Source: CBFFRJ01 sp051486985 (GTDB taxonomy: Bacteria; Pseudomonadota; Gammaproteobacteria; Enterobacterales; Enterobacteriaceae). Taken from it: a stretch of DNA of 64,000 bases. This document shows, in pieces, positions 35,127-44,197 of the stretch (its first letter is position 1; each line of letters begins with the position of its first letter). The position numbers and the translations under genes were made by a program. The DNA is taken from assembly GCF_051486985.1 (NCBI RefSeq), contig NZ_JAHVDV010000003.1, positions 62,001 through 126,000 on the forward strand, written 5' to 3'. The notes beneath the pieces are model-generated. The model ran no database searches. It was given only the letters and a program-made list of their open reading frames with translations, and was not told where the DNA came from.

Positions 35127-35155
35127 TTGTAATGATTTTGTGAACGACCTATACT
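35127..35155 (+). promoter_or_regulatory. sdhCDAB promoter
   Basis: TTGTAA and TATACT with 17-bp spacing, in sequence nearly identical to the E. coli sdh promoter. The leader to sdhC is about 170 bases and contains AAAGGAC and AGACCGGAGGAAGGAA. In E. coli several sRNAs (RyhB, Spot 42, RybB) act near the sdhC start. Confidence 0.75.
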
Positions 35156-35329
35156 GCCGCCAGGTCTCCGGAATACCCTGCAATCCCGAGCCACCCAGCG
35201 TTGTAACCTGGCGTTTAGCATCTGGAAGCTCATTTTTTGCATGACGCGCAGTTATAGAAAAGGACGCTGTCTGACCCGCACGCAGACCGGAGGAAGGAAA
35301 CTAATAAGAACAGCATGTGGGCGTTATTC

Positions 35330-35719
35330 ATGATAAAAAATGTGAAAAAACAAAGACCTGTCAATCTGGATCTCACAACTATCCGGTTTCCTGTCACGGC
35401 TATAGCCTCCATTCTCCACCGTGTTTCCGGCGTTATCACCTTTATCGCTGTTGGCATTCTGTTGTGGTTACTGGGCCTATCGCTATCGTCTGAAGAAGGC
35501 TTCCAGGCTGCTGCTGCCATCATGAATGGTTTTTTTGTTAAATTCATTATGTGGGGCATTCTGACTGCACTGGCGTACCACGCCGTGGGCGGTATTCGGC
35601 ACATGCTGATGGATTTCGGCTGGCTGGATGAAACTTTTGAGGCAGGAAAACGTTCCGCTAATATCTCTTTTGCAATAACTGTCGTGCTTTCACTTCTCGC
35701 AGGAGTCCTCGTATGGTAA
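35330..35719 (+). CDS. sdhC: Succinate dehydrogenase cytochrome b556 subunit
   Basis: Membrane anchor of complex II, 129 residues from the ATG at 35330 (MIKNVKKQRPVNLD), matching E. coli; an in-frame ATG at 35315 is also conserved in K-12 but not used. It has three membrane helices. Haem-ligand His84 lies in LAYHAVGGIRH, and HRVSGVITF holds the quinone-site Ser/Arg. It overlaps sdhD by 7 bp. Confidence 0.97.
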   Translation: MIKNVKKQRPVNLDLTTIRFPVTAIASILHRVSGVITFIAVGILLWLLGLSLSSEEGFQAAAAIMNGFFVKFIMWGILTALAYHAVGGIRHMLMDFGWLDETFEAGKRSANISFAITVVLSLLAGVLVW

Positions 35720-36060
35720 GCAATGCCTCCGCACTAGGACGTAACGGCGTACATGACTTCATTCTGGTCCGTGCAACCGCCATCGTCCTGACGCTTTACA
35801 TCATCTATATGGTGGGCTTCTTCGCTATTAACGGTGATATCACCTGGCAAGTCTGGTCAGGCTTTTTCTCCTCCGCCTTTACCAAAGTTTTCACCCTGCT
35901 GGCGCTATTCTCAATATTAATCCATGCCTGGATTGGCATGTGGCAGGTGTTGACCGACTACGTTAAATCCGTGGCTTTACGCCTGATGCTGCAACTGGTG
36001 ATTGTGGTTGCGCTTGCGATTTACGTTATTTATGGATTCGTTGTGGTGTGGGGTGTGTAA
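35713..36060 (+). CDS. sdhD: Succinate dehydrogenase membrane anchor subunit
   Basis: Second anchor of complex II, 115 residues, three membrane helices. His71 (ILIHAWIGMWQVL) and quinone-site Asp82-Tyr83 (TDYVK) are present. Its stop overlaps the sdhA start as TAATG. Confidence 0.97.
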   Translation: MVSNASALGRNGVHDFILVRATAIVLTLYIIYMVGFFAINGDITWQVWSGFFSSAFTKVFTLLALFSILIHAWIGMWQVLTDYVKSVALRLMLQLVIVVALAIYVIYGFVVVWGV

Positions 36061-37826
36061 TGAAACTGCCAGTCAGAGAATTTGATGCTGTTGTTATTGG
36101 CGCAGGCGGCGCAGGTATGCGCGCGGCGCTACAAATTTCCCAGAGCGGCCAGACCTGTGCGCTGCTCTCGAAAGTCTTTCCAACCCGTTCGCACACCGTT
36201 TCTGCGCAAGGTGGTATCACCGTTGCGTTGGGTAATACCCACGAAGATAACTGGGAATGGCACATGTACGACACCGTAAAAGGGTCGGATTACATTGGTG
36301 ACCAGGACGCGATCGAATACATGTGTAAAACCGGCCCGGAGGCGATTCTGGAGCTGGAGCATATGGGCCTGCCGTTCTCTCGTCTGGATGATGGCAAAAT
36401 TTATCAACGTCCTTTCGGCGGGCAGTCAAAAAATTTCGGCGGTGAGCAGGCAGCACGTACGGCGGCGGCGGCGGACCGTACCGGCCACGCACTGTTGCAT
36501 ACGCTTTATCAGCAAAACCTTAAAAATCATACTACTATTTTTTCGGAGTGGTATGCGCTCGATCTGGTGAAAAACCAGGACGGCGCTATCGTCGGTTGTA
36601 CGGCGCTGAGCATTGAAAGTGGTGAAGTGGTCTACTTTAAAGCGCGTGCCACCGTACTGGCGACCGGTGGCGCAGGCCGCATCTATCAGTCCACGACCAA
36701 CGCCCATATTAATACGGGTGACGGCGTCGGGATGGCACTGCGCGCTGGTGTGCCGGTGCAGGACATGGAGATGTGGCAGTTCCACCCGACAGGCATCGCC
36801 GGGGCGGGGGTGCTGGTGACTGAAGGCTGCCGTGGTGAAGGCGGCTACCTGTTAAATAAACACGGTGAGCGTTTTATGGAGCGCTATGCGCCTAACGCGA
36901 AAGACCTGGCGGGTCGTGATGTGGTGGCGCGTTCCATCATGATCGAAATCCGCGAAGGTCGCGGCTGCGATGGCCCGTGGGGTCCGCATGCCAAACTGAA
37001 ACTCGATCACCTCGGCAAAGAGGTGCTCGAGTCGCGTTTGCCTGGCATTCTGGAACTCTCCCGTACCTTTGCGCACGTCGATCCGGTGAAAGAGCCGATC
37101 CCGGTGATCCCAACCTGCCACTACATGATGGGCGGGATCCCGACCAAAGTGACCGGTCAGGCGCTGACCGTGAACGAGCAGGGCGAAGATGTGGTCATTC
37201 CTGGTCTGTTCGCCGTGGGCGAAATCGCCTGTGTCTCCGTACACGGTGCGAACCGTCTGGGCGGCAACTCACTGCTGGACCTGGTGGTGTTTGGTCGTGC
37301 GGCGGGTCTGCATCTGCAGGAATCCATCGCTGAACAGGGCGATCTGTGCGATGCGACCGACGATGAGATTGAAGCCTCGCTGGCACGTCTGAATCGCTGG
37401 AACGGTAATCGTGATGGCGAAGATCCGGTGGTGATTCGCAAAGCGCTGCAGGAGTGTATGCAGCATAACTTCTCGGTGTTCCGTGAAGGTGATGCGATGG
37501 CTAAAGGGCTTGAAGAGCTGAAAGCGATTCGCGAGCGTCTGAAAAACGCCCGTCTGGATGATACCTCCAGTGAGTTCAACACCCAGCGCGTTGAGTGCCT
37601 GGAGCTGGATAACCTGATGGAAACCGCTTATGCAACGGCGGTATCGGCTAACTTCCGTACCGAGAGCCGTGGTGCCCATAGCCGCTTCGACTTCCCGGAG
37701 CGTGATGATGAAAACTGGCTGTGCCATTCCCTGTACCTGCCAGAGACGGAATCCATGACACGCCGCAGCGTCAATATGGAACCGAAACTGCGTCCGGCAT
37801 TCCCGCCGAAGATTCGTACTTATTAA
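36060..37826 (+). CDS. sdhA: Succinate dehydrogenase flavoprotein subunit
   Basis: Oxidises succinate to fumarate at covalent FAD. It has 588 residues from the ATG at 36060 (MKLPVREFDAVVIGAG). The dinucleotide loop VIGAGGAGMRAA is followed by FAD-attaching His45 in FPTRSHTVSAQGG. The substrate and active-site regions (QFHPTGI, THYMMGG-like CHYMMGGIPT, GANRLGGNSLLD) are intact. It is the central gene of the sdh operon. Confidence 0.98.
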   Translation: MKLPVREFDAVVIGAGGAGMRAALQISQSGQTCALLSKVFPTRSHTVSAQGGITVALGNTHEDNWEWHMYDTVKGSDYIGDQDAIEYMCKTGPEAILELEHMGLPFSRLDDGKIYQRPFGGQSKNFGGEQAARTAAAADRTGHALLHTLYQQNLKNHTTIFSEWYALDLVKNQDGAIVGCTALSIESGEVVYFKARATVLATGGAGRIYQSTTNAHINTGDGVGMALRAGVPVQDMEMWQFHPTGIAGAGVLVTEGCRGEGGYLLNKHGERFMERYAPNAKDLAGRDVVARSIMIEIREGRGCDGPWGPHAKLKLDHLGKEVLESRLPGILELSRTFAHVDPVKEPIPVIPTCHYMMGGIPTKVTGQALTVNEQGEDVVIPGLFAVGEIACVSVHGANRLGGNSLLDLVVFGRAAGLHLQESIAEQGDLCDATDDEIEASLARLNRWNGNRDGEDPVVIRKALQECMQHNFSVFREGDAMAKGLEELKAIRERLKNARLDDTSSEFNTQRVECLELDNLMETAYATAVSANFRTESRGAHSRFDFPERDDENWLCHSLYLPETESMTRRSVNMEPKLRPAFPPKIRTY

Positions 37827-37841
37827 TGCGGAGACAGGAAA

Positions 37842-38558
37842 ATGAAATTCGAGTTTTCAATTTATCGCTATAACCCGGATGTTGATGACGCTCCGCGCAT
37901 GCAGGATTACACCCTGGAAGGTGAAGAGGGGCGTGACATGATGCTGCTGGACGCCCTGATGCTGATTAAAGAGCAGGATCCAGGTTTGTCGTTTCGCCGC
38001 TCCTGCCGTGAAGGGGTCTGTGGCTCCGACGGCGTGAACATGAACGGCAAGAACGGTCTGGCCTGTATCACCCCGCTCTCAGCGCTCGGAAACGGCAAGC
38101 AGAAGATTGTGATTCGTCCGCTACCTGGGCTGCCGGTCATCCGCGATTTGGTGGTGGACATGGGGCAATTCTATGCTCAATATGAGAAGATTAAACCTTA
38201 CTTATTGAATAATGGACAAAATCCACCCGCTCGTGAGCATCTGCAGATGCCGGAACAGCGCGAGAAACTCGACGGATTGTATGAGTGTATTTTGTGCGCC
38301 TGCTGCTCTACATCCTGCCCGTCGTTCTGGTGGAATCCGGATAAATTCATCGGCCCGGCCGGTCTGCTGGCGGCTTACCGCTTCCTGATCGACAGCCGCG
38401 ACACCGAAACCGATAACCGCCTGGAAGGCCTGAGTGATGCTTTCAGTGTATTCCGCTGCCATAGCATCATGAACTGCGTCAGTGTGTGTCCGAAAGGGTT
38501 AAACCCGACGCGCGCCATTGGGCATATCAAGTCGATGTTGTTACAACGCAGTGCGTAA
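37842..38558 (+). CDS. sdhB: Succinate dehydrogenase iron-sulfur subunit
   Basis: Carries electrons from FAD to quinone. It has 238 residues. The 2Fe-2S ligands are in SCREGVCGSDGVNMNG and NGLAC; the 4Fe-4S and 3Fe-4S ligands are in YECILCACCSTSCPSFWW and CHSIMNCVSVCPKGLNP. It lies 15 bp after sdhA. A structured repeat separates it from sucA. Confidence 0.98.
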   Translation: MKFEFSIYRYNPDVDDAPRMQDYTLEGEEGRDMMLLDALMLIKEQDPGLSFRRSCREGVCGSDGVNMNGKNGLACITPLSALGNGKQKIVIRPLPGLPVIRDLVVDMGQFYAQYEKIKPYLLNNGQNPPAREHLQMPEQREKLDGLYECILCACCSTSCPSFWWNPDKFIGPAGLLAAYRFLIDSRDTETDNRLEGLSDAFSVFRCHSIMNCVSVCPKGLNPTRAIGHIKSMLLQRSA

Positions 38559-38581
38559 GAAAAATGAAGGGAGCGCTGTTC

Positions 38582-38721
38582 CCTTCACCCTGACCCTCTC
38601 CCCCGTGGGGAGAGGGGAATAAAGCAGGAAACCTTTAAAAACTGCCGCACGTTCTTCCCCCTCTCCCTCCGGGAGAGGGCAGGGGTGAGGGAAAATATTC
38701 AGACAGTTTTTAAAGGTTCCT
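38582..38721. repeat. Large nested inverted repeat between sdhB and sucA
   Basis: An outer inverted repeat, AGGAAACCTTTAAAAACTG (38626-38644) and CAGTTTTTAAAGGTTCCT (38704-38721), encloses a GC-rich palindrome (CTCTCCCTCCGGGAGAG). A second, related unit (CACCCTGACCCTCTCCC...GGGGAGAGGGG) lies before it and forms an inverted pair with the enclosed unit (GGGAGAGGGCAGGGGTGAGG). The CACCCTGACCCTCTCCC type is a familiar dispersed intergenic repeat of enterobacteria. It lies inside the sdh-suc transcript and could slow RNase digestion or polymerase. Confidence 0.75.
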
Positions 38722-38834
38722 TCGCGAGCCAGGTAGAGAGAAGAGCTCGCAAGTGAACCCCGGGACGTGCGCGTTGCTGCGCGCGTCGTAGTTATCCACG
38801 GCGATGTAAGCATAACAATGCTTAAGGGATCACG

Positions 38835-41642
38835 ATGCAGAACAGCGCTTTGAAAGCCTGGCTGGACTCTTCTTACCTCTCTGGCTCTAACCAGAGCTGG
38901 ATAGAACAGCTCTATGAAGACTTCTTAACCGATCCTGACTCGGTTGATTCAAACTGGCGTGCCATGTTTGAAGAGCTACCGGGCACCGGAGTGAAACCGG
39001 ATCAATTCCATTCCAAAACACGTGACTATTTCCGTCGTTTAGCGAAGGACGCCTCACGTTATTCCTCTTCCGTTTCCGACCCAGATACTAACGCTCGTCA
39101 GGTTAAAGTCCTGCAGTTGATCAACGCCTACCGTTTTCGTGGTCATCAACAGGCTAAACTGGATCCGCTGGGACTCTGGCAGCAGGAGCGTGTTGCCGAC
39201 CTTGATCCCTCTTTCCATGATTTAACCGAGGCTGACCTCCAGGAAACCTTCAACGTCGGCTCCTTTGCTATCGGCAAAGATACGATGAAGCTCGGCGATC
39301 TGATTGAGGCGCTCAAACAGACCTATTGCGGCTCTATCGGTGCAGAATACATGCACATTACCAGTACCGAAGAGAAGCGCTGGATCCAGCAGCGCATCGA
39401 GTCGGTCGTGGGTCACGCCTCTTTCAGTAAAGAAGAGAAGAAACGTTTCCTGAGCGAGCTCACCGCCGCAGAAGGGATGGAGCGCTATCTCGGTGCGAAA
39501 TTCCCCGGCGCGAAACGCTTCTCGCTGGAAGGTGGCGACGCGCTGGTGCCGATGCTCAAAGAGATGATTCGTCACGCCGGTAAAAACGGTACCCGCGAAG
39601 TGGTACTGGGCATGGCACACCGTGGTCGTCTCAACGTGCTGATTAACGTACTGGGTAAAAAACCGCAGGATCTGTTTGACGAGTTCGCGGGGAAACACAA
39701 AGAGCATCTCGGCACCGGCGACGTGAAGTACCACATGGGCTTCTCGTCTGACATGGAAACCGAAGGTGGCCTGGTGCATCTGGCGCTGGCATTTAACCCC
39801 TCGCACCTGGAGATTGTCAGCCCGGTGGTGATGGGTTCCGTTCGCGCCCGTCTCGACCGTCTTGACGAACCTGGCAGCAACAAAGTGCTGCCGATTACCA
39901 TTCACGGCGATGCGGCAGTAGCCGGGCAGGGTGTGGTTCAGGAAACCCTGAACATGTCCAAAGCGCGTGGTTATGAAGTGGGCGGTACCGTGCGTATCGT
40001 CATCAATAACCAGGTGGGCTTTACCACCTCTAACCCGCTCGATGCGCGCTCTACGCCTTACTGTACCGACATCGGTAAAATGGTGATGGCACCCATCTTC
40101 CACGTTAATGCGGATGACCCTGAAGCGGTCGCTTTTGTTACCCGCCTTGCGCTGGATTTCCGTAATACCTTCAAACGTGATGTCTTTATCGACCTGGTTT
40201 GCTACCGCCGTCACGGCCATAACGAAGCCGATGAACCGAGCGCAACCCAGCCGCTGATGTACCAGAAAATCAAAAAGCATCCGACCCCACGCAAACTCTA
40301 CGCGGACAAGCTGGAGCAGGAAGGCGTTGCGACTCTGGAAGATGCAACAGAACTGGTCAATCTCTACCGTGACGCGCTGGATGCCGGTGAGTGTGTGGTA
40401 GAAGAGTTCCGACCGATGAACATGCACTCCTTTACCTGGTCGCCGTACCTCAACCATGAGTGGGATGAGAGCTACCCGAACAAGGTAGAAATGAAGCGCG
40501 TGCAGGAGCTGGCAAAACGCATCAGTACCGTGCCGGAAGCTATTGAAATGCAGGCGCGCGTGGCCAAGATCTACAACGATCGCCAGGCGATGGCCGCCGG
40601 TGAGAAGCTGTTTGACTGGGGTGGGGCGGAAAACCTGGCCTACGCGACGCTTGTCGACGAAGGCATCTCGGTGCGTCTTTCTGGTGAAGACTCCGGCCGT
40701 GGCACCTTCTTCCATCGTCACGCGGTGATTCACAACCAGGCGAACGGCTCAACCTACACGCCACTGCACCATGTGCACAACAGCCAGGGGCCTTTCAGAG
40801 TCTGGGACTCTGTCCTCTCTGAGGAGGCAGTGCTGGCGTTTGAATACGGTTATGCCACCGCTGAACCGCGTACCCTGACTATCTGGGAAGCCCAGTTTGG
40901 TGACTTCGCCAACGGCGCGCAGGTGGTTATCGACCAGTTCATCTCCTCCGGTGAACAGAAATGGGGCCGGATGTGTGGTCTGGTGATGCTGCTGCCACAC
41001 GGTTACGAAGGTCAGGGACCGGAGCACTCCTCCGCGCGCCTGGAGCGTTATCTGCAGCTTTGCGCAGAGCAGAACATGCAGGTCTGTGTGCCGTCCACCC
41101 CGGCTCAGGTTTACCACATGCTGCGTCGTCAGGCGCTGCGCGGTATGCGCCGTCCGCTCATCGTAATGTCACCGAAGTCTCTGCTGCGCCATCCGCAGGC
41201 GGTCTCTTCGCTGGATGAACTGGCAAATGGCACCTTTATGCCTGCCATTGGTGAAGTGGATGAACTGGATCCGCAAGGCGTTAAGCGCGTGGTGATGTGT
41301 TCTGGTAAGGTTTATTACGACCTCCTTGATCAGCGTCGTAAGAACGATCAGAAAGATGTCGCCATTGTTCGTATTGAGCAGCTTTATCCGTTCCCGCATC
41401 AGTCGGTTCAGGATGTGCTCAAGCAGTATGCTCATGTGAAAGATTTTGTCTGGTGCCAGGAAGAGCCGCTCAACCAGGGCGCATGGTACTGCAGTCAGCA
41501 TCATTTCAATGAAGTGATTCCATTTGGAGCGTCACTGCGTTACGCAGGTCGCCCGGCCTCCGCGTCGCCTGCGGTAGGTTATCTGTCCGTTCACCAGAAA
41601 CAGCAACAAGATCTGGTCAATGACGCGCTGAACGTCGATTAA
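38835..41642 (+). CDS. sucA: 2-oxoglutarate dehydrogenase E1 component
   Basis: Thiamine-diphosphate decarboxylase of the 2-oxoglutarate dehydrogenase complex, 935 residues (E. coli 933). The N-terminal E2-binding segment (SYLSGSNQSWIEQLYEDF) is followed by a central TPP fold with LGMAHRGRLNVL, HGDAAVAGQGVVQETLNM and VVDLVCYRRHGHNE-type metal/TPP regions (here DLVCYRRHGHNEADEP). The C-terminal domain starts around VRLSGEDSGRGTFFHRHAV. It begins after a repeat-rich 276-bp gap from sdhB and runs into sucB with 14 bp between. Confidence 0.98.
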   Translation: MQNSALKAWLDSSYLSGSNQSWIEQLYEDFLTDPDSVDSNWRAMFEELPGTGVKPDQFHSKTRDYFRRLAKDASRYSSSVSDPDTNARQVKVLQLINAYRFRGHQQAKLDPLGLWQQERVADLDPSFHDLTEADLQETFNVGSFAIGKDTMKLGDLIEALKQTYCGSIGAEYMHITSTEEKRWIQQRIESVVGHASFSKEEKKRFLSELTAAEGMERYLGAKFPGAKRFSLEGGDALVPMLKEMIRHAGKNGTREVVLGMAHRGRLNVLINVLGKKPQDLFDEFAGKHKEHLGTGDVKYHMGFSSDMETEGGLVHLALAFNPSHLEIVSPVVMGSVRARLDRLDEPGSNKVLPITIHGDAAVAGQGVVQETLNMSKARGYEVGGTVRIVINNQVGFTTSNPLDARSTPYCTDIGKMVMAPIFHVNADDPEAVAFVTRLALDFRNTFKRDVFIDLVCYRRHGHNEADEPSATQPLMYQKIKKHPTPRKLYADKLEQEGVATLEDATELVNLYRDALDAGECVVEEFRPMNMHSFTWSPYLNHEWDESYPNKVEMKRVQELAKRISTVPEAIEMQARVAKIYNDRQAMAAGEKLFDWGGAENLAYATLVDEGISVRLSGEDSGRGTFFHRHAVIHNQANGSTYTPLHHVHNSQGPFRVWDSVLSEEAVLAFEYGYATAEPRTLTIWEAQFGDFANGAQVVIDQFISSGEQKWGRMCGLVMLLPHGYEGQGPEHSSARLERYLQLCAEQNMQVCVPSTPAQVYHMLRRQALRGMRRPLIVMSPKSLLRHPQAVSSLDELANGTFMPAIGEVDELDPQGVKRVVMCSGKVYYDLLDQRRKNDQKDVAIVRIEQLYPFPHQSVQDVLKQYAHVKDFVWCQEEPLNQGAWYCSQHHFNEVIPFGASLRYAGRPASASPAVGYLSVHQKQQQDLVNDALNVD

Positions 41643-41656
41643 ATAAAGGATAAACA

Positions 41657-42883
41657 ATGAGTAGCGTAGATATTCTTGTACCCGACCTGCCTGAGTCCGT
41701 TGCTGATGCGACCGTTGCGACCTGGCACAAAAAACCGGGCGATAGCGTCCAACGCGATGAAGTGCTGGTAGAAATCGAAACTGACAAAGTGGTACTGGAA
41801 GTACCGGCGTCGGCGGATGGCATCCTGGATGCCGTGCTGGAAGATGAAGGCACCACCGTCACTTCTCGCCAGATTCTGGGTCGCCTGCGTGAAGGCAACA
41901 GTGGCGGAAAAGAGAGCAGCGCCAAATCGGATGCCAAAGAATCTACTCCAGCGCAGCGCCAGCAGGCCTCGCTGGAAGAGCAAAACAACGATGCACTCAG
42001 CCCGGCGATCCGTCGCCTGCTGGCTGAGCACAACCTCGACGCCAGCGACATCAAAGGCTCGGGTGTGGGTGGACGTCTGACCCGCGAAGATGTTGAAAAA
42101 CATCTGGCGAAAGCCCCGGCTAAGCAAGAAGAGAGCAAACCGGCGGCCCCTGCTGCAGCCCCGGCGACGCCACAACTGGCGGGGCGCGCTGAGAAACGCG
42201 TGCCAATGACTCGCCTGCGTAAGCGCGTTGCTGAGCGTCTGCTGGAAGCGAAAAACTCCACCGCGATGCTGACCACTTTCAACGAAGTGAACATGAAGCC
42301 CATCATGGACCTGCGCAAGCAGTACGGTGACGCTTTTGAAAAACGTCACGGTATCCGTCTGGGCTTTATGTCTTTCTACGTGAAAGCAGTGGTTGAAGCG
42401 CTGAAACGTTACCCGGAAGTGAACGCGTCTATTGATGGCGATGATGTGGTGTACCACAACTATTTCGACGTGAGCATGGCCGTGTCCACTCCGCGCGGCC
42501 TGGTAACGCCGGTGCTGCGTGATGTGGATACCCTGGGCATGGCTGACATTGAAAAACGTATCAAAGATCTGGCGATTAAAGGTCGTGACGGCAAGCTGAC
42601 GGTAGAAGATCTGACCGGCGGTAACTTCACTATCACCAATGGCGGTGTCTTCGGTTCACTGATGTCTACCCCAATCATCAACCCGCCGCAGAGCGCAATC
42701 CTCGGCATGCATGCTATCAAAGACCGCCCAATGGCGGTGGACGGTAAAGTGGAGATCCTGCCGATGATGTATCTGGCGCTCTCCTACGATCACCGTCTGA
42801 TTGATGGTCGCGAGTCCGTTGGTTTCCTGGTGGCTATTAAAGAGCTGCTGGAAGATCCGACGCGTCTGCTGCTGGACGTGTAG
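41657..42883 (+). CDS. sucB: Dihydrolipoyl succinyltransferase (E2o)
   Basis: Core of the 2-oxoglutarate dehydrogenase complex, 408 residues (E. coli 405). The lipoyl domain comes first, with the lipoylated Lys in IETDKVVLEV; a Lys/Ser/Ala linker follows. The E1/E3-binding domain is around residues 113-150 (SPAIRRLLAEHNLDAS, GRLTREDVEKHL), then an Ala/Pro-rich linker. The catalytic domain ends with YDHRLIDGRESVGFL, containing the catalytic His and Asp. Confidence 0.98.
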   Translation: MSSVDILVPDLPESVADATVATWHKKPGDSVQRDEVLVEIETDKVVLEVPASADGILDAVLEDEGTTVTSRQILGRLREGNSGGKESSAKSDAKESTPAQRQQASLEEQNNDALSPAIRRLLAEHNLDASDIKGSGVGGRLTREDVEKHLAKAPAKQEESKPAAPAAAPATPQLAGRAEKRVPMTRLRKRVAERLLEAKNSTAMLTTFNEVNMKPIMDLRKQYGDAFEKRHGIRLGFMSFYVKAVVEALKRYPEVNASIDGDDVVYHNYFDVSMAVSTPRGLVTPVLRDVDTLGMADIEKRIKDLAIKGRDGKLTVEDLTGGNFTITNGGVFGSLMSTPIINPPQSAILGMHAIKDRPMAVDGKVEILPMMYLALSYDHRLIDGRESVGFLVAIKELLEDPTRLLLDV

Positions 42884-42906
42884 CACCTGAGAATATCCCC
42901 TGCCTC

Positions 42907-42998
42907 GCAGGCCGGGTAAGACGTACACACCGCCATCCGGTGCTGGTGCGTTGCCTGATGGCAATGCTTTTGCGACTTATCGGGCCTGCGGGTTCAAA
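42907..42998. repeat. REP/BIME-type element between sucB and sucC
   Basis: Two oppositely oriented palindromic units are recognisable: GCCGGGTAAGAC...CCATCCGG, then GCCTGATGGC...GACTTATCGGGCC. Both resemble enterobacterial REP units. It lies within the suc transcript; in E. coli such elements protect upstream mRNA from 3' exonucleases. Confidence 0.75.
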
Positions 42999-43030
42999 GA
43001 TAATGATGACCTGAAGGATGGACAGAATAG

Positions 43031-44197
43031 ATGAACTTACATGAATACCAGGCAAAACAGCTTTTTGCCCGTTACGGTCTGCCTGCGCCAGTAGGCTATG
43101 CGTGCTCAACGCCGCGCGAAGCTGAAGAAGCGGCGTCTAAAATTGGTGCGGGTCCGTGGGTAGTAAAATGCCAGGTTCACGCGGGCGGCCGTGGTAAAGC
43201 GGGCGGTGTGAAGGTTGTAAAAAGCAAAGAAGAGATCCGTGCCTTTGCTGAGCACTGGTTGGGTAAACGTCTGGTCACCTACCAAACGGACGCCAACGGC
43301 CAGCCGGTAAACCAGATCCTGGTTGAAGCGGCGACCGATATCGATAAAGAGCTGTATCTGGGTGCGGTGGTTGACCGTAGCTCCCGTCGCGTGGTGTTCA
43401 TGGCCTCTACCGAAGGTGGCGTGGAAATCGAAAAAGTGGCTGAAGAGACGCCACACCTGATCCACAAAATCGCCCTCGATCCGCTGGCAGGTCCGATGCC
43501 TTATCAGGGTCGTGAGCTGGCGTTCAAACTGGGTCTGGAAGGCAAGCAGGTTCAGCAGTTCACTAAAATTTTCATGGGCCTTGCGACCATTTTCCTGGAG
43601 CGCGATCTGGCTCTGATCGAAATTAACCCGCTGGTTATTACCAAACAGGGCGATCTGATCTGCCTTGATGGCAAACTGGGTGCGGATGGCAATGCCCTGT
43701 TCCGTCAGCCGGATCTGCGTGAAATGCGCGACCAGTCTCAGGAAGATCCGCGTGAAGCGCAGGCAGCACAGTGGGAACTGAACTATGTTGCGCTGGACGG
43801 CAACATCGGCTGCATGGTTAACGGCGCAGGTCTGGCGATGGGCACCATGGACATCGTAAAACTGCACGGCGGCGAACCGGCAAACTTCCTCGATGTGGGC
43901 GGTGGTGCGACCAAAGAGCGCGTAACCGAAGCGTTCAAAATCATTCTCTCTGATGACAATGTTAAAGCCGTTCTGGTAAACATTTTCGGCGGCATCGTGC
44001 GTTGCGACCTGATCGCTGACGGCATCATTGGTGCCGTAGAAGAAGTAGGCGTTAACGTGCCTGTTGTGGTACGTCTGGAAGGCAACAACGCGGAGCTGGG
44101 CGCGAAGCGTCTGGCTGACAGCGGCCTGAATATTATTGCAGCGAAAAGTCTGACGGATGCAGCACAGCAGGTTGTTGCCGCAGTGGAGGGTAAATAA
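43031..44197 (+). CDS. sucC: Succinyl-CoA synthetase beta subunit
   Basis: Substrate-level phosphorylation step of the TCA cycle. It has 388 residues, the family length. The ATP-grasp domain (VVKCQVHAGGRGKAGGVKVV) is followed by ALIEINPLVI and the CoA-ligase-like domain with FLDVGGGATKERV and NIFGGIVRCD. Its stop overlaps the sucD start by one base (TAATG). Confidence 0.98.
   Translation: MNLHEYQAKQLFARYGLPAPVGYACSTPREAEEAASKIGAGPWVVKCQVHAGGRGKAGGVKVVKSKEEIRAFAEHWLGKRLVTYQTDANGQPVNQILVEAATDIDKELYLGAVVDRSSRRVVFMASTEGGVEIEKVAEETPHLIHKIALDPLAGPMPYQGRELAFKLGLEGKQVQQFTKIFMGLATIFLERDLALIEINPLVITKQGDLICLDGKLGADGNALFRQPDLREMRDQSQEDPREAQAAQWELNYVALDGNIGCMVNGAGLAMGTMDIVKLHGGEPANFLDVGGGATKERVTEAFKIILSDDNVKAVLVNIFGGIVRCDLIADGIIGAVEEVGVNVPVVVRLEGNNAELGAKRLADSGLNIIAAKSLTDAAQQVVAAVEGK

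Noticed and set aside
39222..40733. 503-codon frame opposite sucA
   Set aside because: Shadow of a highly expressed gene with strong codon bias; composition (His/Phe/Val-rich) is typical of antisense frames, and it has no start context.
42907..42998. Terminator between sucB and sucC
   Set aside because: The inverted repeats match REP units and lack a T run; sucCD is known to be read from the same message.
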